Below, in pieces: positions 1 through 7,311 of a DNA stretch of 25,628 nucleotides (positions are counted from its first letter, which is position 1; each line of letters starts with the position of its first letter). Below the pieces are notes generated by a model, which had not been told where the DNA came from, did no database searches, and was given only the letters and a program-made list of their open reading frames with translations. The translations under genes were made by a program, and so were the position numbers. The stretch comes from Bin87 sp034428455 (GTDB lineage: Bacteria; Chloroflexota; Dehalococcoidia; Lucifugimonadales; UBA3495). The stretch spans positions 1 to 25,628 of the forward strand of contig DAOUHZ010000057.1 in assembly GCA_034428455.1 (NCBI GenBank), given 5' to 3'.

Positions 1-103
1 GGAACGGCGGAGTGGAGTTGAACCCCTGCGTCCCCCGCCGCATCTTCTTGTAGCCGCCGGGATAGCCGGATAGCGGCTTCAGCAAAAGGTTTTTCAGTCC
101 CAT
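1..103 (-). CDS. Unidentified protein, N-terminal 34 residues only
   Basis: An open frame runs from an ATG at 103 off the left edge of the window. The visible start reads MGLKNLLLKPLSGYPGGYKK and continues with a basic stretch. A purine-rich GGGGGC lies about 8 bases before the ATG and could serve as a weak ribosome binding site. The gene lies downstream of, and in the same direction as, the dehydrogenase ending at 265, with 161 bases between them. I do not recognise the family from so short a piece. It could be a chance frame, but the ATG, the lack of stops to the edge and the matching strand favour a real gene. Confidence 0.4.
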   Translation of the reverse strand, partial: MGLKNLLLKPLSGYPGGYKKMRRGTQGFNSTPPF

Positions 104-210
104 ACCGTTGCCCCCGTGTCGTGGCGCGTTCGATTCCCGCCATATTAGCAGAACGATGAAAGAACGGCGCACGGCTAAAATCGCACCGTGCTAATCGGGG
201 CAAATTCAGA

Positions 211-228
211 GGCAGATGAACATCCGCC
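211..228 (-). terminator. Weak hairpin after the BenD-like gene
   Basis: GGCAGATG and CATCCGCC form an 8-base-pair stem with one A-C mismatch around a 2-base loop, 37 bases past the stop codon of the dehydrogenase. On the minus strand it is followed by a short T-containing stretch and not by a clean T run, so terminator activity is uncertain. The stem resembles the arm of the terminator at 8278-8303 (GGCGGATG). Confidence 0.3.
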
Positions 229-264
229 CTCAGCAACTCGCAGACGGCCTGTCAGGGGAGAAGG

Positions 265-1107
265 TTAGAAGGGATACGGCTGTCCGCCGCCCACCGCCAG
301 CACCTGGCCGGTGATATACGACGCGTCGTGGGAGGCTAGGAAGGCGATGGCCGCCGCCTGCTCGTCGGCTTCCCCGCGTCGGCCCATGGGGATTTCAGAG
401 TTGCGGGTCGCCGAGCGGTATTCTTCCTGCGCGTCCCGCTCGCCGGCGGGCAGCTCGTGCGGGATGATCCCCACGCCGTAATCCCTCGGCGTCACCCGGT
501 CGTCGGCCGCGGTGCCGCTGGGCGCCACGCAGTTCACCCGTATGCCGAGATGCGCTACCTCGCGCGCCAGCGAAGTTGTCAGTCCAATCTGGCCGGCCTT
601 GGCAGCCGCATAGGGCACCCGAAACCGGCCCGTGACCGCGTGGGTGGCGATGTTGACGATGGCGCCCGACCCCTGATCGATCATGTACGGCAGCGCGGCC
701 CGGCAGCACCACATTGCCGTCCAGAAGCTCCGGTCGATTTCCGCCTGGATCTGGTCAGGAGTGTAGTACTGCAACGACTGGAACCAGATGGTTCCGCCCG
801 CGATGTTGGCGAGCACGTCGATCCTGCCGAAAGCGTCCTCGGCGCGGGCCATCAGGGCCTCAGCATTTTCCCATTTGGAGAGGTCGCCGATGGAAATTTC
901 GCAGTCACCACCGAAATCGCGAATTTCTTTCCGAACCCGTTCAGAGGTTTCGGCAACCATATCACCGATGACTATCGACGCCCCTTCCTGGGCCAGCCGA
1001 CGCGCGGTAGCCGAACCGATGCCCTGCCCCCCGCCGGTTACTACGGCGACCTGTCCTTCAAAACGCCGGGCGCCGGCGGCTTTGGGGTCCAGCATCCCCA
1101 CCATCAT
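265..1107 (-). CDS. Short-chain dehydrogenase, BenD/XylL-like
   Basis: This 280-residue protein is a classical SDR that would oxidise or reduce an alcohol or diol with NAD(P) in the cytoplasm. The nucleotide-binding TGGGQGIG is at residues 24-31, NIAG at 101-104, and the active-site YAAAK at 166-170. Several stretches match the benzoate/toluate cis-diol dehydrogenases (BenD, XylL): GGTIW near 105, an EI-x-RS-x5-WCC-x-AAL segment, and DEQAAAIAFLAS with ASYITG near the end. The usual catalytic Ser appears to be Thr154. BenD proteins act on ring cis-diols made by a dioxygenase, but no dioxygenase gene is present here, so the substrate is unknown. The start is one of two adjacent ATGs (1107 or 1104) that overlap the stop of the upstream gene as ATGATGA, which suggests translational coupling. 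Confidence 0.85.
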   Translation of the reverse strand: MMVGMLDPKAAGARRFEGQVAVVTGGGQGIGSATARRLAQEGASIVIGDMVAETSERVRKEIRDFGGDCEISIGDLSKWENAEALMARAEDAFGRIDVLANIAGGTIWFQSLQYYTPDQIQAEIDRSFWTAMWCCRAALPYMIDQGSGAIVNIATHAVTGRFRVPYAAAKAGQIGLTTSLAREVAHLGIRVNCVAPSGTAADDRVTPRDYGVGIIPHELPAGERDAQEEYRSATRNSEIPMGRRGEADEQAAAIAFLASHDASYITGQVLAVGGGQPYPF

Positions 1108-1496
1108 TCACTGGTGGGGCCGTGCGGCGGGACGCCGCTATTGCCGTTGCGAAGGAGCGCTATTTCTGCCTCAAGTTCCGCGATGCGCTGCTGTAACCGC
1201 TCAATGACTGCGGATTGGTCTGCGGGAGCGCTGTGCCCGTTCCGCTCCAATATGGCGGTCAGCGCGGTGATCATGCCGGTCAGCGCGGTCATCGTCTCGT
1301 GGTGCCGGCGTTCGGCATCGGCCCGTTCTTCCCGGCGTTCACGGCGACGGTCCCTGCGGTCAAGGTAGTAGGTCAGCAACTGCGGCACTCCAAAGACGGC
1401 CAGCACAATGGCGATGTACGCTGCGCCCTCAAGGTATTGTAGCGCACTGCAGCAAGTTGCCGTCAGACCGGCGCTGAGTTCAAGCTGGGGTTGCAT
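1104..1496 (-). CDS. Small membrane-anchored coiled-coil protein
   Basis: This 130-residue protein has one hydrophobic segment at about residues 24-45 (AAYIAIVLAVFGVPQLLTYY). A very basic stretch rich in Arg and Glu follows (about 47-66). A predicted coiled coil lies at about 96-117 (IERLQQRIAELEAEIALL). This architecture suits a single-pass inner-membrane protein with its C-terminal part in the cytoplasm, since positive charges follow the membrane segment. I recognise no family and assign no function. It sits between an unknown gene and the BenD-like dehydrogenase. Its start overlaps the end of the upstream gene by 17 bases and its stop overlaps the next start, so it belongs to the same transcript. 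Confidence 0.65.
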   Translation of the reverse strand: MQPQLELSAGLTATCCSALQYLEGAAYIAIVLAVFGVPQLLTYYLDRRDRRRERREERADAERRHHETMTALTGMITALTAILERNGHSAPADQSAVIERLQQRIAELEAEIALLRNGNSGVPPHGPTSE

Positions 1497-1806
1497 CCAC
1501 GCTGGAGAAGAACTGCTTGTCCAGGTCGGGGTCTGTTACGCCGAGGAGGCCGTTGGTGTAGAGGCGGCAGGAACGCAGCCACAGCACCAGGATGGCGTTG
1601 TTGACATACATTTGCGGAAGTTCGCGTCCGTGCTCCATGCGAGCGTGGGCGCGAATTCCCGCCTCAAAGAACTGCTCCAGGAACGGCGTGGGCTCGTTGT
1701 CCAGCGCGCACGCCTCTAGGATTTCAGGCGGAGCCTCCCGGCAAAGCATACCGGGAGATTCCTCCGCCATCCGAACGTAGTCGGGTTCCTGCTCCTGGGT
1801 AATCAC
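1480..1806 (-). CDS. Hypothetical protein, 108 residues
   Basis: The frame begins with GTG at 1806, only 6 bases after the stop of the NHL protein gene, and ends inside the start of the membrane coiled-coil gene. The product is acidic at the N terminus and mostly helical in appearance, with a hydrophobic stretch NNAILVLWLRSC in the second half. There is no signal peptide and I recognise no family. No clear ribosome binding site precedes the GTG. An internal ATG (Met13, near 1770) is an alternative start. Tight packing on both sides, with the NHL gene upstream and the coiled-coil gene downstream, is the main support that it is expressed. Confidence 0.55.
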   Translation of the reverse strand: MITQEQEPDYVRMAEESPGMLCREAPPEILEACALDNEPTPFLEQFFEAGIRAHARMEHGRELPQMYVNNAILVLWLRSCRLYTNGLLGVTDPDLDKQFFSSVDATPA

Positions 1807-1812
1807 GGATCA

Positions 1813-2877
1813 TCACAGGTTCATCTGCGGAACCATGTAATTTTCCATCTTGTTGTAAATCTGGAGCCGGCTGCGCTGAGCGTCCAGCACCACCAGACGG
1901 CCGGTACTCTCGTCGAAGTGCACGTCGGTGGGACAGGCGAAGCGCCACTCGGATTCAGTGGTGGGCACCTCGCGGCGACGCTTCAGGTAGTCGGCGTTGG
2001 CAACGACGGTCATGTCCGCCCACTTGCTCAGCCACTGGGCATCGCCGATGAGCGAGATGATGAAGCTGCCTTCCTTGTCGAAGACATGGACCTTGCCCGG
2101 GTGCATGCCGTTGTCGCTCCAGTCAGCGACGTAGACATCGCCCGTGTGATCCACAGTGACCTGCACGGGAAGGTGCATCTGGCCGCGCTTGGTTCCCGGC
2201 TCACCGAACTGCATGAGCCACTCACCATCGGCGGTGAACTTCTGCACCCGATGGTTCCGGTGGTCCGCCACGTAAACGGATCCATCGGTCTGGTCAACGG
2301 TGATGCCCCACGGAGAGTTGAACTCGCCGTTGCCCTCTCCCAGAGATCCCCAGCTGGTGACGAACTGACCGTCGGCGGTGAACTTGCGGACTTCGTGGCT
2401 GCGGCCGTCGGTCAGGTACAGGTTGCCGTCGGCGTCCACCGCCAGGCTGGAAGTGCCGTGTTCCTTGCCGTCGTCCGCGGGAACGGCGCTCCAGCGCTTG
2501 ATGAAGGTGCCGTCCTTCTCGAACTCGGACACCATGTTCATCCACTCGTCGGCCACGTAAATGTGTCCGTTGGGAGCGAGAACCATGCCGGAGGGCCAGA
2601 TGAACTCGCCTTCCCGGTCGCCGTACTTGCCGAACTCGCCGGTGAATTCCTCGTCGCCTTCCTGGTCGCCCAGGTCGATGATGCTGACCCGAGCCCCGTA
2701 GGCGAGCCTGTTCCACGGCACGTTGGAGATGCCCTCGATGCCACGGTTCAATACGTAAACCGTGTTCCCCTCAAAGGCCATGGAGGTGGGCTGGCTGAAG
2801 CCCATGCCGGAAGCGGCGCCCCGGCCCACCGAGTGGCTGTAGTCGTACACTCGGCCCTTAGCTATCTGCGTAAGCAT
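1813..2877 (-). CDS. NHL-repeat beta-propeller protein
   Basis: The 354-residue product contains several NHL repeats, visible as recurring G-x-F-x-x-P-x-G-hydrophobic and D-x-x-G-x-hydrophobic-Y-V-A-D units. Examples are EFIWPSGMVLAPNGHIYVAD, EFNSPWGITVDQTDGSVYVA and HLPVQVTVDHTGDVYVADWS. Such repeats fold into a beta-propeller, usually a scaffold for binding proteins or ligands, and sometimes a lyase. No signal peptide is visible, so the protein appears cytoplasmic unless exported in another way. The ATG at 2877 has a GCAGG element 8 bases upstream. A hairpin in the 151-base gap before it suggests its transcript may be separated from the DUF1501/DUF1800 genes. Ligand and activity cannot be told from sequence. 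Confidence 0.85.
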   Translation of the reverse strand: MLTQIAKGRVYDYSHSVGRGAASGMGFSQPTSMAFEGNTVYVLNRGIEGISNVPWNRLAYGARVSIIDLGDQEGDEEFTGEFGKYGDREGEFIWPSGMVLAPNGHIYVADEWMNMVSEFEKDGTFIKRWSAVPADDGKEHGTSSLAVDADGNLYLTDGRSHEVRKFTADGQFVTSWGSLGEGNGEFNSPWGITVDQTDGSVYVADHRNHRVQKFTADGEWLMQFGEPGTKRGQMHLPVQVTVDHTGDVYVADWSDNGMHPGKVHVFDKEGSFIISLIGDAQWLSKWADMTVVANADYLKRRREVPTTESEWRFACPTDVHFDESTGRLVVLDAQRSRLQIYNKMENYMVPQMNL

Positions 2878-2948
2878 ATTTGTACCTGCTCATGCTTGTG
2901 TGTTGGTTTGAGCGCGGAGAACTATGCGGTCCAGCGCACCCAAAACAT

Positions 2949-2980
2949 CGGGGCCAGCAGATCTGCACCCACTGGCCCCG
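2949..2980 (-). terminator. Hairpin between DUF1501 and NHL genes
   Basis: CGGGGCCAG (2949-2957) and CTGGCCCCG (2972-2980) form a perfect 9-base-pair stem with a 14-base loop that contains the small palindrome CAGATCTG. On the minus strand it is followed by ATGTTTTGGG, a short T run. It fits a terminator or attenuator lying after the DUF1501 gene and 72 bases before the NHL start codon. Confidence 0.5.
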
Positions 2981-3028
2981 GTCGATTTTGCCAATCAGCG
3001 CGTCCCGTTGACCGGAACCCCTGATCCC

Positions 3029-4156
3029 CTAGACAAACGCGACTTTCTCGAAGGTCCCGCTGACGATGGGGTTGGCGTCCAGGCCCATCCAGTCTTCCAG
3101 GATGGTGGAGTAGACGCCGCGGAAGTCGGTGCCGGGAACCAGGTCGCCCTGTTCCAGATCCTCGGGCTTGGAGGACGGGTACTCGCCATACTCGCCGCCC
3201 TTGATCGGATCACCCATCATTAGCACGAGGCCGGCGGCGCCGTGGTCCGTTCCGCTGCCGTTGTCGTGGACGCGGCGGCCGAACTCGGAGAACATCAACA
3301 GAATGACGTTGTCGCTGGCGTCATTCTCGCGCAGGTCATCGAAGAAGCTGGACACTGCGGCGGAAACGTCGCGCCACAGGCCATCGTGCATGCCAACCTG
3401 GTTGGAGTGGCTGTCAAAGCTCCCGTGGTCGCAGTAGAGCACGCGGGTACCCAGGTTGGCCTGGTGCACTTGCGAGATGCCCTTGAGCTTGCGGGCGATG
3501 GGGGTGTCGGGATACTCCACCGTGCTGCTGTATCGCTCGGGGGCAACCTTCAGGATGTCGGCGGCCTTGAGGCCGTCGAGGCCGGTCTGGCCCAGGTAAT
3601 CCATGACAAAGCCGTTGCCGATGGTCGGGGAGTACAGGCGGGTGAAGCGGTCGATGATCTTGTCCCGCTGCATCTCTTCCTGGATGCTGGTCAGCATCCC
3701 GAAGTTCTCCAGGTCGTCCACGCAGGCCACGGGAACGCCGGGGAGCGCCAGGGCGCGAGGCAGGCTCGGGCCGAAGCTGACGGCGGTCACCACGTTTTCC
3801 TTGTTGGGGTCAATGTCGCGGGTGGCGCGACCCAGCCAGCCCTCGGTTCCCAGCTTGTCCGGCTCACAGGTGTGCCAGATGTCCATGCTGCGGAAGTGGC
3901 TGCGCGGGCTGTTGGCGTAGCCGACACCGTGGATGATGGCCATGTCGCCGGAATCCCAGAAGCGGCGCAGCGGAGCCAACTCGGGGTGGAAGCCGATGCT
4001 GTCGTTCAACTTGAGGATGCGCTCGTCCGGCACGCCCACCACGGGCCGCTTGTCGCGGTACAGGGGCTCGGCGTGGGGGATTACGGTGTTCATGTAGTCA
4101 TTGCCGCCGGTGAGCTGCAACACTACAAGGACCGGATCTTTCTTCGTAGAGGTCAT
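3029..4156 (-). CDS. DUF1501 family protein
   Basis: The 375-residue product matches the DUF1501 family, which has an alkaline-phosphatase/sulfatase-like fold and an unproven activity. Visible landmarks are LQLTGGNDYMNTVIP at the N terminus, GFHPELAPL near 56, YANSPRSHFRSMDIWHT near 80, LYCDHGSFDSHSNQ in the middle, and FSEFGRR plus GTDHGAAG in the last third. The family often carries a Tat signal, but none is present here; the protein starts directly with MTSTKKDPVLVVLQL. An AGGAG precedes the ATG at 4156 by 9 bases. It lies 92 bases downstream of the DUF1800 gene. The two families are commonly encoded side by side, so they probably act together, although the role is not established. Confidence 0.9.
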   Translation of the reverse strand: MTSTKKDPVLVVLQLTGGNDYMNTVIPHAEPLYRDKRPVVGVPDERILKLNDSIGFHPELAPLRRFWDSGDMAIIHGVGYANSPRSHFRSMDIWHTCEPDKLGTEGWLGRATRDIDPNKENVVTAVSFGPSLPRALALPGVPVACVDDLENFGMLTSIQEEMQRDKIIDRFTRLYSPTIGNGFVMDYLGQTGLDGLKAADILKVAPERYSSTVEYPDTPIARKLKGISQVHQANLGTRVLYCDHGSFDSHSNQVGMHDGLWRDVSAAVSSFFDDLRENDASDNVILLMFSEFGRRVHDNGSGTDHGAAGLVLMMGDPIKGGEYGEYPSSKPEDLEQGDLVPGTDFRGVYSTILEDWMGLDANPIVSGTFEKVAFV

Positions 4157-4210
4157 TTTGTTTGCTCCTGTGATAATCGTTCCGCGGGCGCGGAGAGCGA
4201 GACGGTCAAT

Positions 4211-4238
4211 GTGGCGATGCTTTCAAGGGCATCGCCAC
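4211..4238 (-). other. Hairpin between DUF1800 and DUF1501 genes
   Basis: GTGGCGATGC (4211-4220) and GCATCGCCAC (4229-4238) are perfect 10-base inverted repeats around an 8-base loop in the 92-base gap between two co-directional genes. No T run follows on the minus strand, so it is more likely a processing or stabilising stem than a terminator. Confidence 0.5.
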
Positions 4239-4248
4239 GCTGGTTGCG

Positions 4249-5652
4249 TCAGGCGTACTGGTAATCGCGCAGCGAAACGATCAGCTGCAGCATTTCGGAG
4301 ATACGCTCCTCGGAGGCGCTGACGTCCGCATCGGTGGCCCAGGAGACATTGCCGGAGATCCGGGCGTGGGCTACCAGCTCGCCGCGGGTGGCGTCGTCGA
4401 CTTCCAGCGGGCCCATGAGATCCAGGCAGCTATCGACCAGGACGTCGGGGGTCAGATCGCCCTGGGACTGCATCCGATTGATCATGGAGCGAATGCCCGG
4501 GCGATTGACGTTGCTGACCATATCGGCGGTGAAGTTGATGCGGCGCATCAGCGACCCACTGTTGATCCACTCGACGCCGGTGTGCCAGCCTTCCACGCTG
4601 GGCGGGTTGAGCAGGTCCTGGCCCATGTAGGTGGGCTGGCGGGCCATCTCGCCCAGGCCGGGGCCGGGGAACTCGTAGCCGCCGACCAGCCGCAGGGTTC
4701 CGACCACCACTTCGGCGGGGCTCTTCAGGCGGGCGTAGCGGGCGTTCTTGAAGAAGTCGCTGTTGAACAGGACACGCAGAACGGCGGTCATGTCGCAACC
4801 GGAGTCGATGAAAGTGTCAGCCAGCAGGTCGATGGCGTCCTCGTCCTTGGGCGGGGTCACCTGCCAGGCCGGGACCTGCGCTTCGTCGGCGACGAAGAAG
4901 TTGTACAGGTGGCGGGCGACGAAGGTTGCCGTGGCCGGATGCTCGCAGACGATGTTGATGATGTCCTCGCCATTGAAATTGCCGGTCTCGCCGAGGAAGG
5001 TCTTTTCCCCGTCATCATGGTCTTCCGGCAGGTACTGGAACTGCCAGTCGTGCCGGCCGATGGGGCCGCGCGGCAGCTTGGGCTCGAAGGTCCAGCCGGT
5101 GAAAGCGCGGGAAGCCTCGCGAACATCAACCTCGGTGTAGGTGCCGACGCCCATGCTGAACAACTCCAGCAGCTCGCGGCCCCAGTTCTCGTTGACGGCG
5201 TCGGCGTGGTTCTCAAAGTTGTCCAGCCAGTAGATCATCGCCGGGTTCTTGGCGACTTCCAGCAGCAGATCCTTGTAGTTGCCCATGCCCTTCTCTCGGA
5301 ACAGGGCGACCATGCGGGTGATCTCGTCGTAATGGTCAACCTTGGAAACGCCGGTGGCGAAGATCTGATGCCAGAACAGCACCATCTTCTCTTCCAGCGG
5401 CCGCTTGGTGTTGATCATGAAGTGCAGCCATTCGGCCGAACCCATGCCCTGAATGGTGCCCGGGCGCCAGGTCCACGGCTGGTAACGGACCAGTTCGTAG
5501 CGGTCAATAGCCGGCTGGCTCTCCGGGTTCAGCAGCTCCTCAACGGTAGCCTCGTACCCTTTTTCAACGAGCGCTTCCAGTTCGTCCCGGGTGGCCCCGA
5601 AACCGGCGCGCCGCATCAGATGGGCCATCAAGGCGATGTCCTGAGATGCCAT
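4249..5652 (-). CDS. DUF1800 family protein
   Basis: The product (467 residues from the ATG at 5652) matches DUF1800. Supporting segments are the N-terminal MRRAGFGATRDELE, the LFWHQIFATGVSKV region, NWGRELLELFSMGVGTYTE and AFTGWTFEP. The C-terminal part has FKNARYARLKSPAEVVVG and PPSVEGWHTG. I chose 5652 because AGGAGG stands 8 bases upstream; a longer version from 5679 would lack such a site. The biochemical role of DUF1800 is unknown. It is typically paired with DUF1501, as here, where the DUF1501 gene follows. No signal peptide is visible. Confidence 0.9.
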   Translation of the reverse strand: MASQDIALMAHLMRRAGFGATRDELEALVEKGYEATVEELLNPESQPAIDRYELVRYQPWTWRPGTIQGMGSAEWLHFMINTKRPLEEKMVLFWHQIFATGVSKVDHYDEITRMVALFREKGMGNYKDLLLEVAKNPAMIYWLDNFENHADAVNENWGRELLELFSMGVGTYTEVDVREASRAFTGWTFEPKLPRGPIGRHDWQFQYLPEDHDDGEKTFLGETGNFNGEDIINIVCEHPATATFVARHLYNFFVADEAQVPAWQVTPPKDEDAIDLLADTFIDSGCDMTAVLRVLFNSDFFKNARYARLKSPAEVVVGTLRLVGGYEFPGPGLGEMARQPTYMGQDLLNPPSVEGWHTGVEWINSGSLMRRINFTADMVSNVNRPGIRSMINRMQSQGDLTPDVLVDSCLDLMGPLEVDDATRGELVAHARISGNVSWATDADVSASEERISEMLQLIVSLRDYQYA

Positions 5653-5732
5653 CTTTTTGCCTCCTGTGCGTGTTGGCATTGGTGCGGGTCATTATCTGAT
5701 ATGCTCTATCTACCTGTCAACGACACTTCAAC

Positions 5733-5868
5733 CTCATGCGTACCCACTTGGCCCGATCTGTCATTGCGAGCGCAGCGTGGCAATCTCGTCAGGGTAATGG
5801 TCGTCGCTGCGGCAACGAAATCGCCACGTCGCTGCGCTTCTCGCGATGACAAACTGGGTACGCATGAG
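5733..5868. repeat. MITE-like inverted repeat with GTCATTGCGAG core
   Basis: A perfect 14-base terminal inverted repeat, CTCATGCGTACCCA (5733-5746) and its complement (5855-5868), bounds a 136-base element. The arms continue inward as GTCATTGCGAG-CGCAGCG-TGGCAATCTC on the left and its imperfect complement on the right (5818-5850), so most of the element can fold on itself. Near-identical octamers flank it: ACTTCAAC at 5725-5732 and ACTTTAAC at 5870-5877. The core resembles a short dispersed repeat that I recall from many environmental bacterial genomes. No coding capacity is evident, consistent with a non-autonomous element or a REP-like palindrome. Confidence 0.7.
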
Positions 5869-5918
5869 TACTTTAACGCTTCGGCTGACGAACACCCGTA
5901 CCACCGGAGGCCAACGAC

Positions 5919-6242
5919 GTGACCACCGTAAAAATAGAGGTCGCCGAGAAGGTCAAAGCCGCCGCCGCTAAAGTCCTGGCCAGACAGTACGGCCCGGATG
6001 CGGTATTCGACCCCATCGTAGTCGTTCCCCGAGACGACGGTGACGGCGAAGTATATCTCCACGTCTACATGGTGTACGACGAAAACACCATCAAGACAGA
6101 CTCCCGCCGGCGCATCCAGTTTTTGGGACTGCTGGCGGAAGAACTTGGCGAAGGTTTCTCTCCCGAAGTGCTAACCAAATCCTTCATACCCAGGTCCGAA
6201 TGGCCTGAACTTTCCCGAAACCCCTATGTTGTTCCCCGCTAA
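5919..6242 (+). CDS. Small protein encoded with a HEPN gene
   Basis: This 107-residue protein starts at a GTG with GGAGG 8 bases before it. It has an N-terminal helix rich in Ala and Lys, then a beta-rich centre (VFDPIVVVPRDDGDGEVYLHVYMVYD) and a C-terminal half ending in a Pro-rich tail. I do not recognise a named family. Its last codons overlap the predicted start of the HEPN-domain gene by 17 bases, so the two are coupled. HEPN proteins are often RNases paired with a neighbouring antitoxin or nucleotidyltransferase. This protein shows no nucleotidyltransferase motif (G-S-x10-D-x-D). An antitoxin-like or sensor role is only a guess from position. Confidence 0.7.
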   Translation: MTTVKIEVAEKVKAAAAKVLARQYGPDAVFDPIVVVPRDDGDGEVYLHVYMVYDENTIKTDSRRRIQFLGLLAEELGEGFSPEVLTKSFIPRSEWPELSRNPYVVPR

Positions 6243-6713
6243 CCTCATTGCTACGGCAAGGGTGCTGTTCGACGCAGCGATACAGGAAAACGACCCGGAA
6301 CAGGCCCAACCCACCTGAAGCGGGCCGTCAGCGCCGCCTACTACGCCATGTTTCACGCCGTTTGCGCCAGCGCCGCGGAATTGCTGCCAGATGCCAACAC
6401 CGATCCAGCCGTCTCCGCTGCCTGGCTGAAAGCCTATCGAGGGCCGGAGCATACCCATGTCAGAAACCAATGCCGCAACGCTGGCTTGATGGTTCGGTTC
6501 CCGCCGGAAATCAGGAATTTCGCCCAGAACATTGTTCAAATCCAGAGTCACCGCAACCAGGCTGACTACAATCCTCGTTCCAATTTCTCCCTAACCGACG
6601 TATGGGAAATCATTGACGATGCCGAGCGCGCAATCAATCAGTTGTCATCAGCGTCGGCAGCAATTCGTCAGGCCTTTGCCATAACGGTTCTGCTGCGCAA
6701 CCGGGCAGATTGA
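6226..6713 (+). pseudogene. HEPN-domain protein, frameshifted near the N terminus
   Basis: The C-terminal frame encodes HLKRAVSAAYYAMFHAV, a typical HEPN helix, then AWLKAYRGPEHTHVRNQC and IVQIQSHRNQADYNP, all usual for small HEPN proteins linked to RNA cleavage or toxin-antitoxin systems. The natural start is the ATG at 6226, giving MLFPANLIATARVLFDAAIQ, but this frame hits TGA at 6316-6318, while the HEPN helix is in the -1 frame. One extra base in the A run at 6287-6290 would join them as a 162-residue protein (AAIQEKRPGTGPTHLKRA). This is either a true single-base deletion that kills the gene or an assembly error. No convincing slippery site for programmed frameshifting is present. If read from an internal start (for example ATG 6348), the first helix would be truncated. 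Confidence 0.7.
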
Positions 6714-6720
6714 TATTCCC

Positions 6721-7221
6721 TTGCGACTCTCATCGCCAACAACGCCATTGCCCGTGCCGACCCGTGCCGCGCATCCGCCCTCCCTGGGATGGATGCTGGC
6801 CCTCGCTGCGGCACTATTCGCGTTGGCTCTGCCCATTGTCGGCCCGATGGATGACCACCACTTCGCCGAGCGCGCTCACAACCACGACCACATTTATCTC
6901 AACGGCGTCCCGGTCGCTCACAATCATGCCTACGAAGGGCTTTCACTCCACTCCCACCAGGAGTCCAGTCCGCAGGAGTCCGGTCCGCAATTCCGCCAGC
7001 TATCGGGCTGGGAAAACGCCGGCGATGTGCTCTATCTCGCGCCGGCAACCGCTGGAATGACGCTGTCAGCGCTCAACGCTCCGTATCATCCGGCCCCGGA
7101 ATCCCTGCGCCCTCCTCCTCCATCGGATGGCAGAGATAACCCGCTGGAGCGGTTCGCTCCAGGTTCAAATCGCACTCGCGGGGCGAACATCCCGCCCCCA
7201 TTGCCGCCGCCCATCGTCTGA
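6721..7221 (+). CDS. Histidine-rich membrane-anchored or exported protein
   Basis: From a TTG at 6721 the product is 166 residues; an in-frame ATG at 6793 is an alternative. Residues 23-40 (GWMLALAAALFALALPIVG) form a signal anchor or signal peptide. Directly after it lies a His-rich stretch with DDHH, HNHDH, AHNHAYEG and HSHQ, suited to binding Zn, Cu or Ni outside the membrane. The C-terminal third is Pro-rich and probably disordered. It lies 7 bases after the HEPN frame and 90 bases before another exported His-rich protein, so the two likely share a metal-related task. I recognise no named family. Confidence 0.6.
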   Translation: MRLSSPTTPLPVPTRAAHPPSLGWMLALAAALFALALPIVGPMDDHHFAERAHNHDHIYLNGVPVAHNHAYEGLSLHSHQESSPQESGPQFRQLSGWENAGDVLYLAPATAGMTLSALNAPYHPAPESLRPPPPSDGRDNPLERFAPGSNRTRGANIPPPLPPPIV

Positions 7222-7311
7222 ATCCTCCCGGATCCCGTTTCACTTCCGGCGCTCACTGTCTGCGGTAGAGCATTTACAAGTGCGCGTCAATTCTTGCGGA
7301 GGATTCTATCC

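Noticed and set aside
121..142. A tRNA T-arm-like string (GCGTTCGATTCCCGCC) near the left edge
   Set aside because: The stem has mismatches and no acceptor, D or anticodon arm lies upstream or downstream.
6285..6292. Programmed -1 frameshifting in the HEPN gene at G-GAA-AAC
   Set aside because: The heptamer does not follow the X-XXY-YYZ rule, P-site re-pairing would be poor, and no strong downstream stem is seen.
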